Positions 38,520-49,700 of a DNA stretch of 64,000 nt are shown here, piece after piece. The notes below the pieces were generated by a model that did not search any database, was not told the DNA's origin, and saw only the letters and a program-made list of their open reading frames with translations. The stretch covers positions 7,933,001 through 7,997,000 of the forward strand of contig NC_079875.1 of assembly GCF_029227915.1 (NCBI RefSeq), in the 5' to 3' direction. The position numbers were made by a program, and so were the translations under genes. Every line of letters begins with the position of its first letter. Position 1 is the first letter of the stretch. This DNA is from Hydractinia symbiolongicarpus (taxonomy: Eukaryota; Cnidaria; Hydrozoa; Anthoathecata; Hydractiniidae).

Positions 38520-40059
38520 GCAATTCATCCGTTACAAAAAAAGTCGATAAAACGATATTGCATTTTCGGAGAAGGTTACTTTTAGCTTGAAGATAGCATA
38601 CGCGGTTAGGAATGACTCAGTTCTGGCCAACAACAGTCAAGGGGTATATTATATAGACCCTCTTCAACCAGCCATTTATTGATAGCTAGGAAACCCAGAA
38701 TTATTTTTTTTCACCTCCGGGAAATCAGAATTATTACGGAGGGGGCGGGAGGATAAGTTTTCGTATGAAAGAAACTCGTTTTATTAACCTCGAAAAAAAC
38801 GTAGTTAACTGGCCTACCGTATTAATACAAAAAAGCAAACTTCTAAAATTGTTCCAAAGGCGATTATTAATATTTTTAAAAACTTACCTTTAATTTATGT
38901 TAAGAGCGAGTTATAACCACACTGAAAATGTTCCTTATTGTACATTACATGTCCCTTGACCTAAGCCAATCACGTGGCCCACAGCAATTTCGTCTCCATG
39001 CTGCAAGTAACTAGAAAGATGTCAAAGAAGGACCAAATTTTAAAGCAATAGGCCGGCTTTATAGTAGTACTTCTTTTTTATGATGAATTTGATTTAGAAG
39101 AATATCAGGCTGAGAATTTAGGTTAATGACAATAGGTCTTTTGCTTAGAACAATAGAGAAATAAGAATGATAACCAGCCTGGTTAGAATGTTGGTATTCC
39201 TAAGAAAAGAGTGTGTATTGAAAAAGATAAGGAATGCTTTAAAACGGAAGAAACAATGTATTTTTATCTTAAGTATATGGTCCACGACCCATAAAATATT
39301 TAGAGAGTTATTAATTAGCTACTACAAGCAATTGAGAACCAGTATGTCATTAATTCCCTCTCGTCTCCAGGGATTTTCACCGTCATCTCTTATATTTCAC
39401 AAAATCATAAAACCCTGGAGACAAGAGTGGTCGGTCATTTCTTTTAAAACGTGAGTTATCAAAATCTAACTCAATCAGTATTCCAGTCAAAATTGGGTCT
39501 GGGAATTTTTAAGTTCATTTAGTGTTTTTCAGATAAAATTTCGGAGGAAAGTGTTTTGACCAAGAAGAGAAGCATTTTATGAAGAAAAGAAGTGAGCCGT
39601 AGGGGTCATTGGAAGAGGGCACTAATGTCTAAATTCTTTATGCATTTCTTTGATTTCATGAAATAGCGAATATGGTGCAAGTATTTAGTATGATTTATTT
39701 CTTGATTTTTTAGTTGTTGTTATTTAATCCTTGATGTACCAACATATTATTCTTCATATTTATTTACAGGTGTCCTAATCAGGATTCACAAAAACAATCC
39801 TGGTATCAATAAGGTTCCTGTATATACAAGTATATAATAAATAGTGTTGAAATTTTAAAAATGATAACAAGGTTTATTATCTATAGAGAAAAACGAAGTA
39901 TTCAAAAAGAAGAGTAGGCGAAATGTGTTAGGATAGATAAAGAGTGTTGGAACTGGGCTACAGTAACTACGCTTAATGGTACTTTATCCTTCTTACAATC
40001 AGAACACCAAGACCAATAATATAAGTCAACTTCTAAAACCCAAACAGGTTCAGGTTTAA

Positions 40060-40798
40060 CCCTATTCGGTCCGGGGGGGGGCGGATTCCGCCCCCCCTGC
40101 CGGTTTTTTTTTAATAACTCCTGATTGCTTTGTTATATGGCTATGATACTTACCGAGTTTTAACATTTATCTATTAGACACCTGCATGAAAATTTTTTAG
40201 GTCCCATACCTTTCAGAGGCTTTGATATTGGCCATTACTCGAAACTACCCCTAAAAATCTCTATGAAATCCTTGTAATGGAGAAAATATAATAACTCCTG
40301 TTAGGATTATCCTTAGAACTTGAAACTTGCAACACAACTTTGTTTCATTAAGAAGAATCATTTTGAATAATTTGAACACGTGACTAATCCGATTTCCCGA
40401 TTTTGTCGGATTTTACCAGAAAATCGGAAAAAAACGGATTTACGGGCAATTTTTGGCAATTTTTTATCCGATCCATGTGAAAACCAGAAGATATGTTAAA
40501 TAACTTTTATTTAGCTTTCAGAAACTTCAAACAGAATGTAAAAATTCGCTCTAAAACAAAAGTAATTATATTTTAAGCAGATAGTGGCATTTTTAAAAAT
40601 TTTTAAGCTTTTGATGACGTCACTGAAAATGTGCTGACGCAAGCAATTTTTTTTGGCGCCATTTTGTTCCTTTTATGACGTACTATAAGTGTGCCAAGTT
40701 TGATTCAATTTGAACAATCCTATAAAAAGTTATTGAGGGGGGGCGGAATCCGCCCCCCCCGGTCATAGTATGTTCGAAAAACCCCGGACCGAATAGGG
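40060..40798. mobile_element. piggyBac-type MITE (739 bp) with known empty site
   Basis: The perfect 17-bp terminal inverted repeat CCCTATTCGGTCCGGGG sits at both ends, flanked by TTAA (40056-40059 and 40799-40802). CCC ends and a TTAA target duplication are hallmarks of piggyBac transposons. The orthologous site in copy 1 (near 32742) reads GGTTTAAGGAC with one TTAA and no element, which is the pre-insertion state. Subterminal G/C-run palindromes (GGCGGATTCCGCC on the left, GGCGGAATCCGCC on the right) lie just inside. There is no transposase ORF, so mobilisation would need a transposase from elsewhere. Confidence 0.9.
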
Positions 40799-42794
40799 TT
40801 AAGCACTTTTACTTATCCGACCAGGTCAGCCGGTCTGGTCCTTCTTCTTTGATATGTATGAGTGCCATCTTCAGAGTCATTGATTTATTTTTCGTAACAC
40901 TTTATATGATCTGATTAGAAAGTCAAGAAAATTGTTCTATTCCAGGTTGAGTCAGGGAAAATTTTTTTAGCTCTTGTAATATCCACTTATTAGAGCTTTA
41001 ACCGTAGCTGCAACCGCACTTTCTGTACCAAAATGGTTTGTGTCAGGCAAAGTCGAAACTTCCTGCTGGGTTCACATTCTCAAGTAATATGTCGTCACGA
41101 AATTGCACATTTGAGAATCCTAGATATTAAATAGATATGCACAAATAACTTTAGCTTCAGGTAATTAGTAGTTCCCAATTGTCCCAATACTTCCCAATCG
41201 TCACAAAATTACACATTAAGAATCCTATAGATATTCAATAGGTATGCACAAATAAACTTTAGCTTCAGTTAACTAGTAATTTTCAATAGCAAATAAAACA
41301 CTTATAGTAATTTTTCTCGTCATCAGTTTACTATGTTCAGCGTGTGAGGCGGTTTTGTGTGTTACCATACTGGCTGCATTTGGCACGACATGACTGGCTG
41401 CAATTAAATCAACTACGCCTCGTTGCATAACTGTTTTAATGTTCCTTGTCCAATGGTTGCAATTACTAATTTGATTTAATTGTTTTCCGTTCTAAACAAC
41501 TAATTATGAAAGACGTGCTTTAAAAGTTTTGAATTTTTTGATACCTTATTTGTACAAATTTTGGCTAGCACTAAATTTAGCGATTTTGTTCTAAATAAGC
41601 AATTGATTCAAAACAGTCCCTGGCATTGTCAGTCATAAAAAAAGAGTTTTCTAATTCGCTTTGGACAGGTGGTGAACTTCGGTAGTAAGTACTTGTTAAT
41701 TTGGCAGTAATTTCGGCTCCTGTCTATTAAAAATTTTGTGACACCCGAAACATGTTTCCATCGTCAAATTAAATACACGTCAAATTTAAGTCAAATTAGC
41801 TATCGTCAAATTAAATGATCGCTAAAAAAAAGCAGTTTGGTCTATTGTCAAATTCAATGCTTATGTGTACGAATAAGGTATTCCGATAATAAGTTTATTT
41901 ATATGTCTGTAACAACACATTAATTCATGTATAATCGGGCTACTTAAGACCAGTCCTTTTTTATTTCAGGGTCATTTTCAAGAACTCAAATTATAAAGAT
42001 TGTGGCATTATTTATTGGCCACCATATCATTATATGAATTTTAAAACACAGAAATCAACTTTTGTGAAAGATTTTGATGACGCCATATGCCATAAACGGG
42101 CATTACCTGCTGTTTTTTTCAAGTGGTATTCCGCACCAATAAAGGGTCTTTAATTTCGCGGCAAGTAGCATGAAAGCAAGTCTTGGCATTAAGTGTCTTT
42201 GGAATGCTCTGTATCAAATTGAAATATTTACCTCCCGCGAAGACATGACGTAGTCAATTTTAAAAAATAGGTTTAGGTTTACTAGAATGCGCGTTTTCGA
42301 CATTTTGGCTTTTACACCCTTTGTCGCAAAAATTGTAGTTGTTTAATGACGTTTTCAAAGTATTTTGCTTCTTTTGATTAAATTATTTCTGTTATAAAGG
42401 CTCAGGGGCCTAGTGAACCTAGGGTTAATGCGCTCGCATGCAGAATCAGGTCGGAAATTTTTATTGCTGATGTATTGTTAAATATCACGGAGAAAAGATT
42501 TCCTTTATTTTTGATGAAATTTTATTCTGTAAAATCCGATTAACAGCTTTAATGACAATAATTACCGATATATTTTTTTATAATTGAATTGTTAGCAACG
42601 CCGTCTGATTTATATTAAAGCCAGTCATGCCAAATACAGCCAGTACGGGAACACACACAACCGCCGCACACGCTGGAGATACTTAGTTCATCGATGACGA
42701 GAAAAAGGGATTACTAGTGTAACTGCAAATGATACTCAGCAATCAGTGATGCAAACATAATTGGAATTTCATAGCAGAATGAGCAACTTTAAAT

Positions 42795-43247
42795 ATGGTT
42801 ATTGAAGATATTATTTCGGTTTGTCTTCGCTTTGTTTTGGCCAGGAAGATTAAAGAAACCATCAACAGTGTAGCACGTAACAAACACATCAAACAGCATC
42901 GTATCAACTTCCTGAGATTTGTTTACCAGCCCTACAGAAGAAGTATTTACCTACATCTAGGTCCGAAAATGTTAATTACCCTAATTAACTGTAATTATCA
43001 GCTCGTTTCTGATTGGTTAATTTTTATGAATTTCGATCCTCTGCAATTATATAAATACATGCTCAACTTAATTTTACTTTGCCCAATGATGGGAGAAGGA
43101 TCTCCCGAAACGTCGCCTACTAAACTATCATGTTCAAGAAATGAAACTTTCCACAGTAATTTAAATGTGGTCTTCTGTAAAGTTTTTATGACAAAATTCT
43201 TATACAAAACAATCAAATGTCTATGTCCTCAAGAAAACTTTAAATGA
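42795..43247 (+). repeat. Possible retroelement fragment, copy 2
   Basis: A 150-codon frame spans the copy-2 version of the 34750-35150 block and runs past the duplication boundary. The copy-1 version is frameshifted. The region contains the GGGAG...CTCCCGAAACGTC stem signature and no recognised protein domain, so it is listed as a repeat rather than a gene. Confidence 0.35.
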
Positions 43248-43782
43248 AAAATGTTTTTAAAACATTCTTTTGCTTGCTAGCTAACCAATATGAATAATTA
43301 ACGTGAAAAATTAAATAGCAATTTTCACTGGTATGGTCCTCAAAATCAACTCTGACATCACAAGCTTTCTATCAGCGAAAGCGACCACGGCTGTTCGCCC
43401 CTTCTTCTTTGATATTGTTGTCATCGACTATTGGAGTCATTGACTTTTGTTTTAACACTTCATCTGACCTGATTAGAAAATAAAAATTGACCTGATCCAC
43501 ATTTCGCGGAGAATCGACATATTGATATTTCGCGAGGAAAACTTAAGGTATATATTTCTACGTGTTATGTAAAATCAAGTAAAGTGAAAAATCACAAAGA
43601 ACTATGAAGTTTCGTGAATAAAAACAATTCACACCCACCTTGAATCGCAAAATTATTTTTTTCCACCTCGATGATGTGCACCAATGTGCACAACAACATC
43701 TAGGGATATCACAAACCTACAAAAAAAACTTGTGAATTTAACGCTTCAGTGATTCTCTCTTTAATTAAGGGTAGATAAAAAT
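43197..43782. other. Gene-free stretch downstream of MPP10
   Basis: It includes the probable MPP10 3' UTR at its right end and TTTCGCGAGG words near 43500-43535. Nothing coding was recognised. Confidence 0.4.
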
Positions 43783-46700
43783 TTATAATTTAAAAGCCTC
43801 CGCAGATTTCTTTTTCTTTTTTATCTTAATGTTATTTGCCGAAGATTTCTGTTTCGTAATGTTCTTTTTAGCTTCATCTTGCAATCGCGTAAAAAATTCG
43901 TTACTAGATTTAACACTTTTTACGGCAGCGTTCTTCTCGCTAACGATAGTATTTCTCGTTCCTTTCTTCAACATATCGATTGCTGTCTTCGTCGAAGATT
44001 TTGCTATATTACCAGATTTAGCTTTTAGTTTTTCTTTCTTCTCCTTTTCCTTGCTTGCGAACTTCTTCTTAATCTTTTTCTGACGCCTTTCACGTTTACG
44101 ATCTTCAGCTGTTTTCTCACCGTCGCCTTTAACGTCACCCTTCTTTTTATCGTATAATTCTTCTGGTGCAAGTTGCGTCGCCGTCGTCATTGTGATAGGT
44201 GTCACTTCCTCCATCTGGAGTGACGGTGCGTTTGATATGATCTTCAATTCGGGCCTTGGCTGTGGTAAAGAAAATAATAAGGATATTAACATATAAGCAA
44301 CAAGCAAAGCATGGCGGAAACTGTAAATGTGACCCCCACCAGAGACCAAGCTTAGTGGTCGACTTTTTAGAGGTAACCGCAGATGGAGGGGCGACAAAAA
44401 AGGCGTAACAGAAACTACCAATGCAAATTGTACAGTTAGTTCTAAAATTTTTTTGCACAGTAAAAAAAGCTTCAGAGTGCAGTTGAATTTACAGAATTCG
44501 ACGCGAAAATTAAGATGGCAAAAAATAATTCCCCTAAGGTGGCAGTAACCCTTTTCCAGCTGTCCAAATAGCTGCATTATTTACTCAGTAGTTTGTGTAT
44601 ACAAATTTTCACTATTACTCAAAAATATGGACCTAACACGTACGGAAATGATTTTTACTAATTATTTTAAATTTTAAAGTTTATTTATGTTAATATTTAA
44701 AAAACTAAAGAGAGAAATGTGGATTTCTGTGGACTTCAAACTACTTCGCAACATTTATTTGCTTTTAAAGAGAAATTGCATCGTTACTTTGATATTGTTC
44801 GAACTAGAGAGAACTTTGAAATACGGAGATTCGATTTAGAGAGAGTCAACTGTATATGAAATTCTGTAATATAAGTCCGAGATAAATCGGGAAAAAGAAA
44901 AAAAAAAGAAAAAGTAGGGAGTTGTTCAATATTTTTTAGAAACATTTTTTTTTTGAAATTGACAAAAAAATTTGGTCCTCCGATTATAATTCCAATTGTC
45001 TTAAGATAATAAATAATTTGAGATGAGCAACATATTTATCTCATTTGAGACATCCAGCTTTTTCTTGTAATCAAATTAAAACAGTTTATCAGAATACTGC
45101 AAGTTTTGTGAAGAATAGAACCAGGAACGTTGGACATGTTACTTAATGGAATATAGCAACCCTACATTTTTCGACCCACTGAATATTCCTAGAAAAATAT
45201 ATTGTGTACGGAACAAAAAAAGTGGGACTTGTTTATAAAAAAATGCATAACATAGCTTATAAAAAGGCATGCGTATTTCATGCATAAATATTTCATAGAC
45301 TTTTTGCAGGCAGGCAGGTGCACAGGTTGACAGAAAGGCAGGCGTGGCAGGCAAGCAGGGAGGCAGGCAGACAGAAAGACAGACGGCCTTTCGTTATGGA
45401 GATCATAATAAATAAATGGACATAGAGTGAGATGCAATTACATACCGGCTTTGGAGTAAATTGAAAGTTGGATAGCGCATCAAGTTGGACAAATAATTTA
45501 TCCATGAGTTGCTTGATCAACACATGCTCTTCACTTTCTTTTTCCTCTTCTTTTTCGTTCTAAATATGGTAAGAAGAACATACTACACACAGAAAGAAGT
45601 TCCAAACGCCATTGGGCTTATATCTGCAGAAACTCAACTCAGTTCAATACTTCTCAGGTATACACGTCGTTGACATGTAGATTTTATGGATTCTAAGCAA
45701 ACACACTCAAAACTTTATTACGTCTCAAAACTATTATTGCTTACTAACCTCTGCTTGTTTTAGATACTCTTTCTCGTACACTTCCGCAAGACTTAACTTG
45801 CTTTTCTCCATGTTCAGCTCAGGCGCTTTCTTGTATTCAAATGGTTGCGTTGTCGGCTTCTGTTTCCGTTGCACATCATCCCATGCCTACAAAAAGTTAG
45901 ACAATGCACCAGTTGTAAGCATAAAGTATCTCATCAGTTAATATCTTACATTCATCATACCTAAGTTGGCAAAAGTCGGCCTCAACCCAAAAATCTTAAA
46001 ATTTCAACACAAGTTACCGTAAGGAAAAAAACATTACGGGAATACATTATGTGAATAGGATTTAGAATATTGGGTAACATAGAGAATAAAAAAATTTGAA
46101 TAGGTCCAATTTAATTGATTTTTCGGAATTCAAAAATGCCAAACAGTAACAAGAAATAGATACTGTCTTGCTTGTATTCAGAAAATTAAATTTATAAAAA
46201 ATTGCAAACAACTGGAAGAAAAGGTCTTATGTGGAATAAAATTACGAATTTCCATATTTAAAAAGTTGGGAATGAAAGTTCGTGAATGCAAGGCAATTTT
46301 GCAATCATTAATTTTCTTTTAATCCTTATTATTTTTTCCTCGTTTATTTCTTTTCTTAAGCCCTTTAAAAGAATAATGCTTCAAGTACATAACATAGCAA
46401 CTTTTTTTTAGCCACAACACTACTGTGAACTCTGACCGCTTGCATCATGTTTATCATGATTATGGTGAATCAAGCCAACTTTTAAAGACGCAACCTTTCT
46501 TAAACACTGCTACATGTTTATTTAAAGAAGATTTGCAACAGACTATTGGAAAGAGGGAGGTTTGCTTAGTGAATGAGAAGTGACCACAGCATAGATATGT
46601 GAAGCCTGAAGTAACAAAAAAAATTGCTTATTTTTTGTGTTAGTTGAGGATAGAAACTAAGTTGCTTACAAAAAATATGTATTAAAGCAAACCTGATCTT

Positions 46701-49700
46701 TTATTCTTTGTTTAACTATATCTTCTAATGTCTCAGTGGTCTCTTCTGTTACAACAGGAGCTAAGAGTAAAAGCAGGATAAAAATCAGCTAACAATAATT
46801 CGACACGTGGTAATTCAGCTAGTCCATAAAACCATGAGAAAGTATAACTTATTTCCTGAAGTTGTGTTTTCATCTTAAACGAACATTTGTTTTACCTAGA
46901 AGGAATGTCTTTTTTGTGAAAAACGCGTGTTATACTGATGGTTTGGAATCAAACAACAATAATGATGTAAAGAAGTTCAAAAACAAAAAAAGTCGTGTAT
47001 ATATGTAAAAGACATAACCTTGAATAAGGCTTGGCTGTTGTGTTTATTATTTCTTTAAAGCACATTCCCAGTTTTAATTGCTGTAAGTCATACTTGGATT
47101 ATTTTTGAGCATGTATAGGTCATAAACTGCACTCTACACAACTTTTTTTTATTTTTAAAAGGGTAAAGATTTTGATCGAAATTTTTAAAAAGAAAACGTG
47201 GGCTTCTTAAATTTTTTTGCTATGAAACAAAACTAAAAATGTTAAAGTTTTATGATGCAATATCAAAAATAGGTTTTGGTTAAACTTCTCCCTCACAAGC
47301 CATAAAAAATTGTCACATATTTTTTCGTGTTAATCTTTTTCTAAGCTAAAAAATATCTAAAAGTTTTTTCAAGTAAATCCTAGCCAAATCAAGACAACCT
47401 CATTAGTTATTTACTATATGTTACTTTATAGATTCCTAGGACTAAAACATTAAAAATGCACTTCTTCTTTCTCGACTATTATCTTCTCTGTTCAAGAGTA
47501 GAGTTTACAAATATATTGTTGGTCAATTTTCCCCACATAATATCCTGATAAATACAGTCTATTCTTTGTATTCTTGGCTGCATGTATGAGTGTGCATATC
47601 CATTGCTCTTGATACGAGGTCAAAAGATTTCATCAACACAGCATCTCATACGTTATTCTTTAGGTATGTGTCAAGGAAAGTTGATAAAAAAGACATATAA
47701 TATACCTCCAACTGAAGTGTGGTCGAAACTGATATGTTCTTCTAATAAGCTGTTAACAGGACGGACTCTAGAAGTTGCTTCTCCTTTTAGTTGCCAAGGT
47801 TTGTTAGACAAATTCGACTCTTCTAGTCTGCTTATTTTTAGCTCAATCTAAATAAAATAAAAACCAGCTTAATTAACTTTTAACAACACAACATGACAAA
47901 ATTTTAGACCAAAGACCACTTCTTATACAGTACCTCTTCTTGTCTACGTTCGAATGTGGATTTTAAAGCTGCACCATGTGAAGCATATTGTAAATCAAAG
48001 TCTTCTCCTTCTTTAACTTTTGATACTTCTGTCGCAAAATTATCTTGAGCAACATTTGTTTCATCTGCAAACCCTTGGTCCAGCTCCAGCTCATTTATTT
48101 TTGATTGCGGCATGTTTTTGGGTTGTCTAGGCTTGTCGAAGAAGTCTTTAAACATAAGATATGACTTCGTTCTGGAAAAGATATCATAAAGTATATGTAA
48201 TTGTAAATATAAGAACACATGTAACTTTAAGGAAACTAAGTTGCTTAGGAATGAGCCTGAAATTTGCCCAAAAAATGTAAGCAGCCTTGAGGGAACTGGT
48301 CAGGCTGAAAGTTGGAAATGTTAAGTAACTGACAGTCAGGGAAACTGTTAGCGAGATCTCCCAATCTCACTATACTGCAATAGAGATAAGAAGTCAGAAT
48401 ACAGGCCTCAAACAGCAGTTCTCTTCATCACACGTTGAGTTTATTTTAAATCTGCTTACTTTATATCTTACAAAACAACCTTTACCAATATTAAATACAA
48501 AAATTTTCATACCCCATTCTTTGGAAAAAAAATTATTTAACCGTTTTTGTTTATCCAAAATAAATTGTTAAAGTATTGCCTTTGTTATGCAGAGCTTAAA
48601 AAAATGAATATAATGTTAAGGGTCACATTACTGATCAATATATATCTCAGACATATGCATTTGAAAATATAAGAGAAAATGAAAATATCAAACCTCCCTG
48701 CCACAGATGATAAGCCTGTGGAAAAATCCACTATTGTAGGAAAAACAGGAAAAGATAATGCGTTATAAAGGAATTTGATCACGTCATGAACCTGTTGATT
48801 CTGAAACAGGTGTTATACATGACCAGCTTTTGGGAACTTAAAATAAAATAAACGTAATAAAGAAAATTTAGTTTATTTTTCAACAACAGAAGTTAGATTG
48901 TTACAATGTAGCCCTAGTTTTTAATTTTTTTTTACTTCATGGAAACTTTCTTGCTGGTTTTAATTTAACAATGCTTCATGTCAGATATAGTTTACAAAAC
49001 TTCTTTATTTATATATGTATATATTTGAAACGTAAAAATGTTGACTTGTGTTTAAACAGATTATTTTCATTTGGACATTACTTCGGCTATCAGAGACAAG
49101 GAAATTAAAGTGGCAATAACCCTTTTAAATTTTTTTTACATAATTAGTAAAGAAAGATTATTTTCAGAGACTATATATTCATATCTTTTCTGTTATAACA
49201 CACCTGTCACGATTTTATAGCTAAAATACTATTATCTTTCAACAAAAATAATTAATACAAGTTCTGCCAAATATAGTTTAAGTCTACACACTTGCAAAAT
49301 TGTACAGAAAGAAATGAGATAATTATTGAAAAGAAACGTTATAACAAAAAAGATGGTGGTTGAAATTTAAGACGATCTTTATTATGCCACACTGCACAAG
49401 CTTTAACTTTTGATAGCACTTTTGTTTTACTTTAAAATTTTCAGCCATGATATGGTGTGCAGACATCATTTTATTCAGAATACTTTTCTTTTAACAGCGT
49501 TCGATGCAGCAGGGGATGCTAACAAAGAATCTTTTGAAAAAAACAAAAGGCTATTGTTAAAAAATATGAATGAACAAAAAAACTCTGCATACCATTTAAC
49601 AGGTTGGTTAGCCCAAGGTTTATTTAAAAACAGAAGCTGATGAAAAATAACGAGATTGTAAAAGTTGGAGTTCGTAGAAGCTGATTTTTTTCTTGTTTAT

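Larger units (their letters stand above)
35151..43196. repeat. Tandem segmental duplication, copy 2
   Basis: This is a direct repeat of 28184-35150 in the same orientation with no spacer. It is about 1.1 kb longer because it carries the piggyBac-type MITE (40060-40798), a 270-bp block at 38249-38519, and several small indels. The bHLH coding part differs from copy 1 only at codon 174. Confidence 0.92.

Noticed and set aside
45139-45523. Three overlapping Cys/Leu/Pro-rich minus-strand frames
   Set aside because: They are translations of the GGCAGGCAG simple repeat and MPP10 exon 6 in other frames.
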